DNA of 64,000 nucleotides from Cucumis sativus (GCF_000004075.3 NC_026658.2:24602075-24666074), one strand, 5' to 3'. Shown: positions 36,317 to 49,362, counted from the first letter of the stretch. Numbers and translations: made by a program. Notes: generated from the sequence alone by a model not told the origin.

Positions 36317-39196
36317 ATCCTAATTTCTCCCCCTTTTTTGGTTGAAGTTATGATTCTGTCTATCAGATGTATAGTTTAGAATTAAAGAAAAGATATGATT
36401 TGGTTAGGGAGAGAGAGTGGAATTCAAAATAGCTTTCTAAAACTGAGTGTATAATGGTAGTGTAACACTGTCAGTCATACCATGAAATATTTAGGACTGT
36501 AGTAGGGACAAAATCTTGTACACCGATAAAGAATTGTAGTAAAACCACAGGAAGAAGGAAAAAACATGAATTTATTGGAATGAGATTTGTATTTGAGAAA
36601 TTGAACCAGGGACAAAGTTGTACAGCCTTGATCTGTTGCCATTGCTCATTATTATTACAGGTTGGTTTTGAGAATATTCGTTTGACTCATGAGGTAGATT
36701 TGTTGATTTATGAACAATAAACAAAGGCAAACATATTATACGAATCTTTCGTGATGTATACAATTTTTTTTTTTGTGTCACTTCACTTTTTAAGGTGTAC
36801 ATTGCTTACAGGTTACAACATTAAATTCTGCAGTTTTTGACCGATGGAAGAGACGACTCTTCCAATTCAGAATTTTGACCATGTTTGCCCCTCACAGTCT
36901 GTCTTGGTCCCAATTCGAATATTAATTTCTTTAAGTTTTAGAAGTATCAAATCATATAAAAAGTAATAGGGTAAAATCTAAACAATAAAAAATAAAATCT
37001 GACTATTGACATTTATTTAGAAAATATTTATGTTCTTTTGTAAAAGCTGCAATACTACAAGAAATTTGTTGTGATGTAGGATGGAAAATTGAGACTTGAT
37101 GGGCGGACTTGGATAGGGGTGTGACAGTGTTTGGTTTTTGTTATTGTCATTTATGTTTTAATTTTGGATTCCAGTAGAGTTCTTGTTACAAAGATAGATG
37201 AGTGTAATATTACAAATTTGAAAAGTTTTGAAGTATTTTGAAAACAAATTAGGGTTTTTTGCCCTCTAATTTAGCCAAAATAATATGATGTATTAGATTG
37301 TTGTTGGAATCACACTTTTACCCCTATTACAATTACAAGCAAGCTAGTAAATATAGGAGGGGCCTAAGGGCACACATGTCACATGTTACATGACCCACCC
37401 CCTCCCATGGCCTATTCTCAAAAACATGTTGCAGCTTTGTACAAGTGTGATAAGTGATAAGATAACACAACCCAATTGAATCTGATATTAAACCAAACGC
37501 CACTTCCACCATTTCTTTGATGGGTAGTGAAAAAAGTAAGAGAGAAGAATAAAAAGAAATGGTATTTTCGGGAGAAGGAAAATTATGTTGTGTCGTGTCC
37601 TCCCCAATGATAAAGCGTATGACATCTGAGATAGGTTTCATCATCTTTTAAGCAGCTTTGTTTATTGGTATGACAAATGAGATGCCATAAATCACCAATC
37701 ACCAAAGCTGAGACCACATGGGATAATATCAATTAATAAAACCCAAACAACAGAGCAAAAAAAAAAAAAGAAAAAGGAAGACAATGAAATATTGTCATGT
37801 ACGAATCAAATACAACCATTTGTAAATGTAATCAACAAAAGATAAAATACCAATATAGTTTGAAAGGAATACACAAAAATAAAAGTATTTCACTGTACAA
37901 GGACAAATACGTATCTCATACTTATTCTTTACATGTATATGTTTGCGTGTGGGAAGATGAGTTTGGTGGTTGCATATGTTGTAGAGGCAAAAATAGATTC
38001 GTAAAGATCTTTCTCAGAAAAAATAAGAATAAAAAAGGGGTAGGGGTAGGGGAGATTGGAGATTGGAGATTGGAGATTGGAGAGGTTCTGTAAAGCGATT
38101 TACTTTGGAAAGAAGGACAAAAATACCCCTAGCTAGACCTAGTGTCCAAGGGTAAACTAGTCAGCGAGATTTGCGGTGAAATAAGAAGGGGTTGTGGGGG
38201 GATAGTGTAATCCAGGGATAGGTCTAAGTGTTAGGTAGCTGCCAAACACTGCGATTCCAAAGGGAAACTCCCAACTACAATTTGACAAATTTTGTAAACC
38301 CTTACTGCAAACTCTATTATTTGTCTTTTCCGTGATTGTCGATCTTATTTCCTCACAAACTCTATTAATAATCTTCATCTCTTACTTAAAAAAAAAAAAA
38401 CTATATATTATATATAATACACACATATCAGAAATGATAGAAAATTTTAGTCGTCAAAATTATCACGTGGATTTTACCGTATTTTGTTCCAATTACAAAA
38501 AGAAGAAAAAGAAATGGCGCGGGGAAGCGAAGCGCATGGCACGCTACTAATGTCCGGGAGTGGCCCCAGCATTAATCTACACATTGCCCTATGATCTTCT
38601 TCTCCTCTTTTTTTTTTTACTTTTTGAATTTTCGTTCTAAAGTTTGGTATGGTGTTGACCAAACACGACCCTTCTATTGCCTTTTACCGTTGCTCTCTTC
38701 CGCTCCTCCAACCCTATCTACCGTTTTGAGTTCTTCTTTATCTCACCATTTCCCAATTATTCCGCCGCCCGGAGATTGGTGTTATTTATCTCCTTTCTTC
38801 CTGCAAGTTTCCGTCACAGTAAGATCCTTCTCGGTTTTCAACCCCAACCCAGTTTCGAAGGATAGTTTAACGGCCCCCCTAGTGAGTATTATTATTGAAG
38901 ACAAAAGACGACGACCCAGATGACCAGATCGTAATTATTTATTAAAATACCCTGAAGCTGGCTACAGTTTTGCTTTGTCTACCAGTGTAACTCTTTTTTT
39001 TTTATCATTATTTTGTTACCTTTTGAATCTCCTTGTTTCCTTCTGCGAAACGGCCTCTATGTGGATTTGTAGCTATTTGATAGTGAGTTTTGTACACCGT
39101 TCTTGCTGCTGATTACGATATCCCTCCTATCATATCGTTCAAGAGCTCTTCTTCTTTTTTGCTTCACTCTTCTTTGTCCAATAGTTCCAATTTGAA
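36317..39196. other. Spacer and DUF620 gene promoter
   Basis: AT-rich spacer with a poly-A run near 37759, a (GGAGATT)4 array at 38051-38078, and a pyrimidine-rich promoter and leader from about 38600 to 39196. A leader intron is possible (splice-like sites near 38810-38820). No coding recognised. Confidence 0.45.
38051..38078. repeat. (GGAGATT)4 tandem array
   Basis: Four perfect heptamers preceded by two GGGGTAG-like words; a G-rich minisatellite. Confidence 0.85.
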
Positions 39197-40950
39197 ATGG
39201 AGAGGAAACAGGGTTTTTTCTCGGCGCTAAAGGGGGAGATAGTAAGAGGGCTTTCACCTGGAAGGTCAAGAGCTAAAAGTCCGGCGAGAAGTGCGTCTCC
39301 CATGTCGGGTTTACTACGGCGGAGAAAGAACCACCAAATGTCGCAACCGGAATTGGTGATTGAGAGATCTGGAAGCTTAAGGCCGGAGGAGGCATTGTCT
39401 CCCTTGAAGGAAGGGCCTGATGGGAACGAGAGCAGAGAGTCTAAGGAGGGTAAATGGGGAAGCTGGATGAGGGGTCAGCTTTGTAGGGCACCTTCGGCTG
39501 TTTCTTGCTCTGCCCAGAAACGATCTGATCTGAGGCTGCTGCTTGGAGTTTTGGGTGCTCCGTTAGCTCCTGTTCATGTTAGCTCCACAGAGCCTCAGCC
39601 CCACCTCGCCATTAAAGACATCCCCATTGTTAGTCCTAATTTTTCACTCTTTACTAACTTTTTCCACTGAGGAGTCTTGTCTTCATTTATGTTGTTACTC
39701 AAGTTTATTCTAAAATGAAGATCTCTGTATATATAACTATTTTTTATGTCTTCAAGATAATCGTGTGGTAGAGTACACTGAGAGAGATCTTAATGTTTCT
39801 GTCTCGTGTTATTTATCCAAGATGAGATGTATGTTTTGTTTTCTGGATACTGAGTTTTCAGGATTTGCATTAGATAATAATTCTTCAGGGGGTTTTTCCT
39901 GCAGGAAAATTCATCTGCTCAATATATATTGCAGCAGTACACGGCAGCCTCGGGAGGGCAAAAGCTTCAAAACTCTGTTAGCAATGCTTATGCCATGGGA
40001 AAGGTGAAAATGATAGCATGTGAGTTTGAAACAGCTAACAAAGTGGTGAGGACTCGAAATTCCTCCAAAGATGCAGAGTCAGGTGGGTTTGTCTTGTGGC
40101 AGATGAAGCCAGATATGTGGTATGTTGAGCTTGCTCTGGGTGGTAGCAAGGTTCATGCTGGTTGCAATGGGAAGCTAGTGTGGAGACACACACCTTGGCT
40201 GGGCGCTCATGCCGCCAAAGGGCCTGTTAGACCCCTTCGCCGTGCCCTTCAGGTGACATATCAACTCACTTTAGATTATCAATTTGGCTTTCTCATTGAA
40301 GATTCCTTTACGAATTTCATTATCTGCAGGGACTTGATCCAAAAACTACAGCAAGCATGTTTGCTAATGCAAGATGCATTGGGGAGAAAAGTGTTAATGG
40401 CGAAGATTGTTTTATTCTCAAGCTCTGTACAGATCCTTCAACGTTGAAGGCAAGAAGTGAAGGACCTGCAGAGATCATCAGACACACTATGTTTGGATAC
40501 TTCAGCCAGAAATCCGGCCTTCTTATACATTTAGAAGATTCACATTTAACCCGAATCCAAAACAATGGAAGCGATGCTGTTTATTGGGAAACCACAATCA
40601 ATTCGTTCCTTGATGATTACCGACCAGTAGAGGGGATTATGATTGCTCACTCCGGTCGATCTGTAGTAACACTTTTCAGATTTGGGGAAACAGCCATGAG
40701 CCACACAAAAACCAGGATGGAAGAAGCTTGGACAATCGAGGAAGTAGCGTTTAATGTTCCTGGTCTGTCTATTGATTGTTTCATTCCCCCTGCTGAACTT
40801 AGATATGCTTCCATGAGCGAAGCCTGCGATTTCTCCAGAGGGCAAGGGTTGAAAAACGCCATGGCAGCAGCAGCATATCGTGCCAAAGTCGCAGCACTAG
40901 AGAAGAATCCCGACAACAAGGTCAAAGTTATCTGGAAACCAGATATCTGA
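39197..40950 (+). CDS. DUF620 family protein
   Basis: Three exons: 39197-39628 (144 codons), 39905-40252 (116), 40330-40950 (206 plus stop); both introns are in phase 0; 466 residues. It belongs to the plant-specific DUF620 family, whose biochemical role is not established. The N-terminus is basic and serine-rich (residues 1-60, with SPGRSRAKSPARSASP-like repeats), typical of a disordered, phosphorylated region. A conserved stretch follows from about residue 145 (QYILQQYTAASGG, MKPDMWYVELALGG, WRHTPWLG) to about 440 (RYASMSEACDFSRGQG). No signal peptide or membrane segment is visible, so a cytosolic or plasma-membrane-associated protein is likely. From memory, Arabidopsis has DUF620 genes (At3g19540, At1g49840) close to QWRF genes, which matches the QWRF gene at the right end of this window. 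Confidence 0.93.
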
Positions 40951-42159
40951 ACCAGCAGCCAACAACAACTCCTAGCAAGCAAGCAAATGTACTGCTTTGC
41001 AAGGTAAGTGACAACACTAACTATTTAGAAGAGGATTCAAATCCAAGGTAGCAGAACTTGTGGTCTATTTTACGCAGCAAAATTGTAAATAGATCAATAG
41101 TCATTCTCACACATTTTATTCGGTGATCGGGCGACTCGCTCTCTCCTGAATCTTGGCTTTTATATTTAGCCTTTCTTGTCTTCAAATCCAACACAAAATC
41201 TCTTTCAATGAATCACCATTGTTTTCTCTCTTGCAATGTGAGGAGTATTTTTAGTAATTTAGTAAATGTAAATGGTCCTATGCTCTTGTTTTCTTAAGGA
41301 TTGTACTGATAGTACAACTTTACAGAAGGAGCATTGTGTCTAAGTTTCAACTTGAAATAATGAGCATATTTTGTTCATCAAGATCAAGCTTCAAGTGACA
41401 GTTTATTACATAATTTATTTGCCATGAAGGATGGTGATGTTTCAAAAGGAAATGTCATTATATGAAACGTCACCATCTGTTTTATTTTATTAAGATGCAA
41501 TACAAAGTTCAGAAAAATGTTTTATATTAGTTTAAGATTATAGTGGAATTCTAAAACATAATAATGATGAACAATGTCTAATTATTAAAGATGATATTGA
41601 GAATTATAAAAGGACGCGTACCTCGTGATAAACGCATTTATATGACTTGGATATTGGGTGTCTAATCATTCTTTGTCATCTCTTTGTTTGCATTAAACAA
41701 AACTCATTTATTTCTTTATTTCCTTCCCTAACTTGAAAATTAAAGTATTAGAGAGTGATCCTTTACCTTTTTAGTTTAATGTTTCGAGAATATGCTCCAC
41801 TACTCACTTTATTGTATTAATTTAAATTACTAAGTAACATCTAAAAATAGAAGAATAATTCTAGAAGGTCATTTTCTCTCTAAAACTATTTTTTTATACT
41901 TTCAAATATCATTCATATTTTAAAAATCTAAACAAAAGTTATTTCTAACACTTTTCAAGCCCTACTTTTAAAAAACATATACAAAAATGAGTTTATTCTT
42001 ATAAACTTGAAAACTATAAATTATTTTTAAAACTCAAGATTAAAGGTTCATATTTATTAAAACGTAGAAAGACAAAAAAAATCTTTTGAAAATATCACGT
42101 TAGCATAAGATATTTGTTCCAGTGATAACTATTTAATGTGCATGTTCCATCAATATGTT

Positions 42160-42243
42160 GTTCATAAACCTTATGATCTAGACATTAAAAAATGAAATAT
42201 GTTAGTTCATAAACTTTATGATGTAGACATTAAAAAATGAAAG
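42160..42243. repeat. 45-bp tandem duplication
   Basis: Two copies starting GTTCATAAACCTTATGATCT and GTTCATAAACTTTATGATGT (42160, 42205), each ending in ACATTAAAAAATGAAA. Confidence 0.8.
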
Positions 42244-42665
42244 ACCAAAAATATTCTTTTATGATTAAATATCTTCCCTCAGATTCTTCATTATTTTAAA
42301 TAAATATAAGAAGACAAATAAAAACGATTTTAATTCTAAATTTGCAGCACAATAAAATGTAGAGCTTTTAAATACATGTTAAAAGAAAACTTCACTTTAT
42401 TAAAATAATGATTTTATACCCAAGAATTTCTAAACGTTAAAAAGCATTTAATAGGTCTATAAATTTACTAGTTTATGTACTTGGTTGATAAGCAAGACTT
42501 TGAGTTAAATGCATAATCTCCATTTTTTTTCTTGGATAAAGTGTAAAAGCTACATCTAAAATATGAAATATGAGTAGCAGTTGCAATTATTAGACTTCAA
42601 AAATTTTATTTGTAAAATTTAATCTCTCAAATTGATAGGCTGTTAAATTGAACCGTAAAACTAAT

Positions 42666-42765
42666 ATAATTGTAAACAATAATAGTTGAATTATGAACTC
42701 TATAACTTTTATATATATAATTGTAAACAATAATAGTTGAATTATGAACTCTATAACTTTTATAT
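42666..42765. repeat. 51-bp tandem duplication
   Basis: Two nearly identical copies at 42666-42716 and 42717-42765 starting ATAATTGTAAACAATAATAG; very recent by identity. Confidence 0.85.
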
Positions 42766-43176
42766 GTTTGAAAGTCTAATCTTAACATTTGCGTCATCGT
42801 TGGAAGCCTCGATGTTTTTTTGATGAACAAAGACTAAAAAAACAAACCATTGTACATGTTAGAATTTATCTGAACTAAAATTTTCTTGTGCACAATGAGG
42901 TAGTCATTTAATAAAGTTAAAGTTCTTGACATCCCCTCGTTTCTTTTGAAATTGGAAGTTTATCCCCAAAATTTATACGGATTGTTCTACAAAAGAAATA
43001 AAACTTATTGTGGGCTTTCATTAAACAAAATCCCTTATCGCTGCCGCTGAGGTATACAATGAAACCGTTCGATCTCAACATCTCTTTCCGTTCGTGCTAA
43101 TTGTCGTTTTTTCTACTTCATTCTTGATTCCACTCGTTATCGGCTTTCTCCGTCTGTGGCGCCTCAGCTTCGAGCA

Positions 43177-45096
43177 ATGGTACTCACCAACTTCAATGGA
43201 GCTGGCGTTGGATTCGGTACGATGGGTTCAATGATCTTTAGTTCGGTGTGATATATTTTGTACATTCTTATCTTTTCTCTGGTCTTTTTAACTGATTCTT
43301 GCTGTTATTCTCTTTATTTGGAGGTTTTGGTGTCGGTTGTGGGTTCGGCATAGGATGGGGTTTCGGAGGTATGTGTCATCTGACCCCAGTAATTAAGCAT
43401 CCTTTTTTTTTAGTTCGGGCTTGGTTTTCTCATGTTCCTTTGTAACTTTAGGAGCTTGTTCATGATTTCAGGCATTTTGTTTATCTGCATTGTTTCTCTA
43501 GCTAGATTGGATTTAATATATTGGGTATGTGAAGTCGGCTGAAAAGAATTAAGGGAATTTTATGAAATGAATGCTACAGAACCCCGAGGCTTTTGAATTA
43601 TGAATTGGGAAAGATTTGTGTAAACAACACAGATCAGAAAGGGGGTTTGGGTTTGATGATTAGTTTGTCCTTTGAAAATGATTTGTCATGTTCTCGATAA
43701 GCTATAGTTGGTGCTCGGCAATATAATGACTGGCTGGTCCGAGATATACCAAGTTAACAGATTATTTACATGGATTAAAATAGAGCCTTTTCTTTTGGCA
43801 AAAGTGGTGAAGATGATGGAGTTGCTTTGCGATTGGTAGAGGCAGAACAATGAAGTGTAAGGCTGCAAGTTATAACTGTACTGTACTTGTAGTAAACTCA
43901 TGCTTATGAATTGGTTACTGCTGATATATCGACATCATTGATTTAAAGATGTGTACATCTATCCAGACATCACTTGGAATTCCAGCGCAACCTCCAACAG
44001 CAAGTAGTTCTTGAATGCCCCATGGATTATGTTTCTATCAATCTGTGTTGTGTGAAATCTATCGTTAAATTACACTAAAAGAAGTATATATACATGTTGG
44101 GTTTTTGTCTTGCTCAATGACAGCTTTTACATCAGTAGTTGTGGAGTATCTTGTCTTGTCTATTGAAGGATTAATAGTTTTGAGTTTAACGCATGGTCCT
44201 TATTGACAACTAAGCCAACCCCTTATGAGTTCTTTTAACATCGAAAGTTGGAAGGAACCAAACAGATCCTTAGGTTAATTGAAATCGTGTAACTGCCTTC
44301 AAGAATCTTGACGGGCTAGAAACTAAGTTCTGTGCTTCTGTTGCAACTCTTGTTTCGCTGTTTTGTTTAGGATATTAGAGGAGTCTGGAAATTTAAGTTG
44401 GCCACCTAGGTAGGAAAGTTTCCAACAAGTTTCCTTAACATTTGAATGTTTATAGGGTCAGACGGGTTGTTTCGTTCAGACAGGTTGTTTTGTGAGATTT
44501 GTTGAGATACGTGTAAGCTGTTTAGACACTCACATATATATAAAAAAGTATATTTAATACTTTCTAGTTCCCACGTTGCTATATAAAAGATTACGTTTCC
44601 AATGATTGGTTAAGATTAATTTCTGCAGAGAAGCCATGGAAGTTATGGTTCTGCATTTAACTTCTTAAGACCCAGTTGTACGTTCCATTATTTCCCTTTA
44701 AATTTTCCAGACGCATAGTATTATTTAACATGGAAGATATAGTTTTATCTGCCATTAGATGCCTCACCTCAATAAACATGTTTATTTTACAGGAATGCCT
44801 TTGAACTTCTTGGGCCTTGGCGCGGGTAACCAACTAGAATACTCTTCATACTAACTATTTTCCTTAAAGACATTCATCTGATTGAGCTTTGCTTATTTAA
44901 TTTGTAATCCTTTTCTGTAGGTGGTGGGTGTGGCGTTGGATTAGGACTTGGATGGGGATTTGGCACAGCTTTCGGGAGTAAGTATCGGTCCTCAAGGATG
45001 ATATTTCAGGGAATGGAATTTGACAACAAGGATCAAAATCAGAGTTATGATATGAAGGACTCAAAAGATTTATCCAGAAATTCCAGAAAAGTTTGA
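43177..45096 (+). CDS. TGD5-like glycine-rich chloroplast envelope protein
   Basis: Four exons: 43177-43216, 43324-43368, 44793-44825, 44921-45096. Every intron is in phase 1 and splits a glycine codon; 97 residues. The protein begins [15 protein letters not shown] and is built of Gly/Phe/Val/Trp repeats ([14 protein letters not shown], then [13 protein letters not shown], then [17 protein letters not shown]). A charged tail follows ([11 protein letters not shown] to RNSRKV). This matches, from memory, the Arabidopsis TGD5 protein (At1g27695), a small glycine-rich component of the ER-to-plastid lipid import pathway with TGD1-4. The repeated GxxxG-type helices suit membrane insertion. Exons are as short as 33 bp, so automatic gene finders could miss this gene. 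Intron 2 is about 1.4 kb. Confidence 0.85.
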
Positions 45097-45385
45097 GCTT
45101 AATAGCTAGTTTAAATCCTTTGAACTCTTTTTGGATGGAATTGTGACAACATCTGATCGTATACTTGCACCGCACTACATCTGATTGTATAGAAATTACC
45201 TTTCTTTTGTCCACTAATTTTTCAGAAAAACAGTAAAGTTTATAAATCTCTTAACCGTAAGGTCACTCACGATCTCTGCACCAATCTTCATGCGGATTGT
45301 GCTTTCAACCAGAATTACTTTGCATGGTTTCAAAAGCTTGGTCATGTGATCCATGGCGGCTACTTTGTTCGTTCTATTGCCTTCT

Positions 45386-45394
45386 TATATATAT
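45386..45394 (+). promoter_or_regulatory. TATA box of the glycine-rich protein gene
   Basis: TATATATAT about 53-61 bp before the ATG at 45447, in a typical position for a short leader. Confidence 0.5.
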
Positions 45395-45446
45395 GTAGCG
45401 TTATTTTTTCTTCCATCGTGCAGTTGCAATTAGTTGGCGAATAGAC

Positions 45447-46178
45447 ATGACAAGAAATTGTTTGATTTCACGGGGGCACATCCTTTTCTGTCTTTTCCTC
45501 TTCAATAATATTCTTGACGCTGCCAGTACAAGAAAATTGATGCTTGGGAGTGGTGTGATTACTCATGAAATGGGAAATGGACTTCCAGACTACTCAAACT
45601 TTAAAAAGGAAGTTCATCGTTTAGAGTTCACGATTGGAGGTTACGGGGGAGTATCAGCTGGTGGTGGTGTCGGGACTAAGGGAGGAGCCTTTGGCTCAGG
45701 TTCTGGGTCTGGTGGGACTGGAGGTGGTGGATTTGGTCCGGGCATTGGTTATGGATCGGATGGTGGCTTTGGACCTGGAATTGGGTATGGCTCAGGTTCA
45801 GGCATTGGTGGTGTGAGTGGCGGGTTCGGTGGTTCAGTTGGCATTGGAGGTGGTGGTGGAATAAGTGGGTCAGGTGGTATTGTGGGCAGCGGTGGCGGTG
45901 TACTAGGCGGTTCAGGTGGCATCGTGGGTGGCATTGGCGGTGGAGTAGGTGGTGTTGTGGGCAATGGTGGCAGAGGACTAGGCAATTCAGGTGGTATTGT
46001 GGGTGACAGTGGCGGTGGAGTAAGAGGGTCGGGAGGTACGGGTGGTGGTTATAGTGGTTCGGGAGGCACGGGTGGTGGTTATAGTGGTTCGGGAGGCACA
46101 GGCGGTGGTTATAGTGGTTCGGGAGGCATGGGTGATGGTGTTGGTGGTGGTTATGGAGGCAACATGAATAGTCCTTGA
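45447..46178 (+). CDS. Secreted glycine-rich protein (cell-wall type)
   Basis: Single-exon 243-residue protein. A signal peptide (hydrophobic LFCLFLFNNILDAAS, cleavage likely near residue 27) precedes about 40 ordinary residues and then about 170 residues that are mostly glycine with serine, valine and tyrosine. Repeat units such as GGGFGPGIGYGS and GSGGTGGGYS resemble structural glycine-rich wall proteins. The last part is a perfect 30-bp DNA repeat (46031-46130) coding for GTGGGYSGSG. Glycine-rich proteins of this class are secreted to the wall and can cross-link through tyrosine. The start at 45447 is the ATG that gives the signal peptide, and a TATA box precedes it. It follows the TGD5-like gene by 350 bp on the same strand; nothing suggests a functional link. 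Confidence 0.85.
   Translation: MTRNCLISRGHILFCLFLFNNILDAASTRKLMLGSGVITHEMGNGLPDYSNFKKEVHRLEFTIGGYGGVSAGGGVGTKGGAFGSGSGSGGTGGGGFGPGIGYGSDGGFGPGIGYGSGSGIGGVSGGFGGSVGIGGGGGISGSGGIVGSGGGVLGGSGGIVGGIGGGVGGVVGNGGRGLGNSGGIVGDSGGGVRGSGGTGGGYSGSGGTGGGYSGSGGTGGGYSGSGGMGDGVGGGYGGNMNSP
46031..46130. repeat. 30-bp coding tandem repeat
   Basis: Copies begin at 46031, 46061, 46091 and 46121 (the last partial and diverging). The unit GGGAGGCACGGGTGGTGGTT plus ten bases keeps frame, so the gene can lengthen without a frameshift. Confidence 0.9.
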
Positions 46179-47286
46179 TTAATGAGTAAAGCGTATTTGA
46201 GCAATGAACAACTCACACTAAGATGATAAACTGACAAATTTTTCTTAATTAAGAAGACAAATAAAGATAATTGTTCCGTTTATGTTTTTATAGTTAATGC
46301 AACAGAGAAAAGAGCACTATTTTTCTAGTCCTAAATTTGCCCTATAAAAAATATCCCTTGATTTTTTTTCCGATTATAGAAATATGGCATCTAATGATAT
46401 TGTATACACCTTATAAAGCTTAGCTCGTCGAATTCTTCTTCGAGACTTGACATTTATTAAACTAATTGCCCATTTTTTACTCCACCTCCAGAATTTCATT
46501 GCCTTAAATAGGGAAATGGAGAATATGGAATGGTTGATTGAAACCGAATTTGATGGACCATGTAGTTAGAATGGGTATGGGACGAATATGATAAATTATC
46601 TTCTCTTTTAAAGAAAACAATAGTTGCCGATTCACTGCACACTGGCTTGAGCTTGCGTGGCTCCACCATCCATTAATTTTCATTTGTCATCAGCTTCCTC
46701 GCCCACCACAAATTATAGTGCCTTGCAGCTGTATTTGTATTATCTATTTAACCCCCTTCTTTATCCACATCATTAAGCGAACCCTGCCTTTCTCTACTGA
46801 CTGTCCTTCAGACTCAGCCATCTCCTATTTCTACTTTGCAGACCAAGTGTTGATAAGATGTCCCACTACGACAATCCACTCATCCAAGCTTTCTATTTTA
46901 CCCATAGCGCCATGTGTTGTTTGGACGTGTCACGGCATGATCAAAAACTCTACCGTGCTCATTTCGTTGGGTTAAAAAGCAGAGGATGAGACAATTTTGA
47001 GTTTCCTTTTCCAATTTCCATGTGTGAACGAGGTGGCTAGTTTTCAATACCAGAACTTCCCCAACTACTCCATTAATTGATTGCACCCACACTACGATGC
47101 CGTTTTCCTGTCCTTTATACCATTAGTAGAATAATCTCTGTACAGTGTTTTTCCACTTTTATTCGTGCTATCATCACTGGCTCCCATTTTATCCGACGGC
47201 GAAGAAACTCCCTATATATTTGCAAAGAGTTCTTCTCTGGGGCGACGTGTGGTTGATTCAGAATTTGAAACCCTTCCTGTTGAAAA
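46179..47286. other. Spacer
   Basis: The 3' flank of the glycine-rich gene and the promoter of the DUF1909 gene. An open frame at 46718-46975 has no recognisable similarity and is probably chance. Confidence 0.5.
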
Positions 47287-47941
47287 ATGGGCGGAGGCAA
47301 TGGCCAGAAGGCTAAAATGGCTCGGGAGAGAAATCTGGAAAAACAAAAGGCCTCAAGAGGTAATCAACCTCCCACTGTATTCTTTCAGTTTGGCTTCTGT
47401 GAGAATAATTTGCGAAGCTCACGTGATTGCTCAAAATATATGTTGTACAAACATAAATTTCATTAGTAGATGGTCTAGATCAACCAAATCTAGCTGCTTT
47501 ACTAATTTAGATGTCAAGTATGATAACTGAAATGATTATTACTATGGCCTTATTTTTCTTTGTTCTTTGTGGGCTTTTGATGATTTCTCTGTATAAAGTT
47601 CAGAGTTTATTATAATTGTAATGATTTACACAGGAAGTCAGCTGGAAACAAACAAGAAAGCCATGACAATACAGGTAAAATTCTGAGTCTGATCTGATGT
47701 ACCTAATTCGTTTCCTTGAGAGGGAGAAATATTGAATTAATAGTGACAATTACTCCTTGTTTAGCTTGTTGGTTAAAACTTGAAGTGTTCATGAAAGTGG
47801 GTTATTATGAAATTGTTGCAGTGCAAGGTATGCATGCAAACATTTATATGTACAACGACAGAGGTGAAGTGCAGGGAACATGCTGAAGCAAGGCACCCAA
47901 AATCTGACGTCTATGCCTGTTTTCCTCATCTTAAGAAATGA
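47287..47941 (+). CDS. DUF1909 / 4F5-type small zinc-finger protein (At2g23090-like)
   Basis: Three exons: 47287-47359, 47634-47674, 47822-47941; 77 residues. The N-terminal half (MGGGNGQKAKMARERNLEKQ) is the basic 4F5/SERF-like segment. The C-terminal half is a C2H2-type zinc finger with Cys 39, Cys 42, His 58 and His 63 (CKVCMQTFIC, KCREHAEARHP), ending FPHLKK. From memory this is nearly colinear with Arabidopsis At2g23090 and animal ZNF706. The exact role is not established; nucleic-acid or protein-aggregation-related functions have been proposed for relatives. The first exon is only 73 bp. A longer frame covering the same bases in another phase is a shadow. Confidence 0.92.
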
Positions 47942-49362
47942 TAATCAATCAACTTTTAGCTTTATCCTCGCTTCTCTTCTCTCTTTAGCCCAAATGCTCC
48001 TACAGGCCAAACGCCTTTCAATGTAATAACACATCCTTGTAGTAAAAAAAAATGATCTATATATTTATATGTTAATAAAGCTTCAACCTTGCTGTTTGTT
48101 TTCCTTTACTTACAAGTTACAAGTTACAAGTTACAAGAATTTTTTGTGTAAATTCGAACTTTCTGATATGCTCAACTCATTTGGCAAATGCTTATGAAAC
48201 TTCTTAAATAGAATTGGCCAACGATCTCAAAAATCTGATCAAATTCAAAATTAAACACACAATTGAGTCAGGTATTAATGGTGATGGCAACCTTCAAACA
48301 GTATGATCACCCACGAGACCTTGTACGAAAAGAAAGGTAGTTTTGGATTGTATTTCCTTATTTAGTTAATATGGATTACTTGCAGTTAGCAGTTGATTAT
48401 GTTGAGAGAGTTCGTTACTAATTTCACTTAAAAATTGAGATTTTACATGTTTTATTTATTGTATTAATTTACCTAAGGTAGCGATTATTTTAATTTTCAA
48501 CTTAAAAACCGATGATATATCAAATATGAACTTTAAAAAATCATTTGTGGAGGCTGTAGATGACTACAGGTAGCAAAAGACGTTGGCATCATATTTGATA
48601 AGATCGAGTAGGAGTGATTAATAAAATAGGGTCCCACTTGTAGATTCTAAAATTAGGTCTTTAGTTTTTAATTAATTACTGAATATAATATAAAAGAAAT
48701 CGATTCATAATAAGTAATTAAAAACAAAAATATATTTTTACAAAGCTGCAGAGTGAGTGCCACGTAGTGGCACTGTCCTGAGTACACGAGGATCGTCCAC
48801 AGTGTACAACAATGAGCGTGACCATCACGCGAGCGTTTTAGAGGGACCGTGATTACACGCGCCTCAAAGTCCTGAAGTTACGAAGTTTTGTAACGGAACG
48901 GAGAGTACGTGTGGTCCACGAAGCGAAGAAAGAGGATATGCCAATGAGAAAGTCCCACGTGGCGAGAGAAGAGCAAAATCTGAATGAAAAGAGGCCGTCA
49001 GGATCAACGCAACGGTCTCGTTGGAATCGGGGAAAGGCGGAAGTGTAGAGTGAGATTGGGCGGAAAGCGGTTAATATTTTCGAATTAGGTTCCACTGTTT
49101 GCTAACATTATTCTTTAGAGAAGGGAGAAGAGAGAGCGAGTTTCGCCAAGTTGCCTTCTACTTTCCTTATGATCATTATCAGTTTTAGATTTTGTTAATT
49201 ATCTATTTCTGTTGATTTTTGTTTTTCCATTTTGGTCTAATTTTTTTCGTGTTCCTTGGTGTTTCAGGTGAATTTTCTGTTTGTTCAGATTTGAGATCTT
49301 AGCGTCCCTTTCTCTTTTTGATCTCTTCTCTCACTGGAGTAGAAGCAGAGGAGAACCCCAAA
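47942..49362. other. Spacer and promoter of the 88-residue gene
   Basis: AT-rich, then GC-richer from 48750 on (promoter and leader). A short (ACAAGTT)n run lies at 48111-48137. A minus-strand open frame at 48853-49095 has no recognised product. Confidence 0.45.
48111..48137. repeat. (ACAAGTT)n short array
   Basis: Nearly four heptamer copies in tandem. Confidence 0.8.

Larger units (their letters stand above)
40951..43176. other. Spacer with two short tandem duplications
   Basis: The 3' flank of the DUF620 gene, then AT-rich sequence with tandem duplications at 42160-42243 and 42666-42765. The promoter and leader of the TGD5-like gene start at about 43000. No coding recognised. Confidence 0.5.

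Noticed and set aside
38051-38078. CRISPR-like or longer satellite array
   Set aside because: Only four contiguous heptamers without spacers; a simple minisatellite in a plant genome.
45749-45985. Proline-rich minus-strand frame, like an extensin
   Set aside because: It is the antisense of glycine codons (GGN/NCC) in the glycine-rich protein gene.
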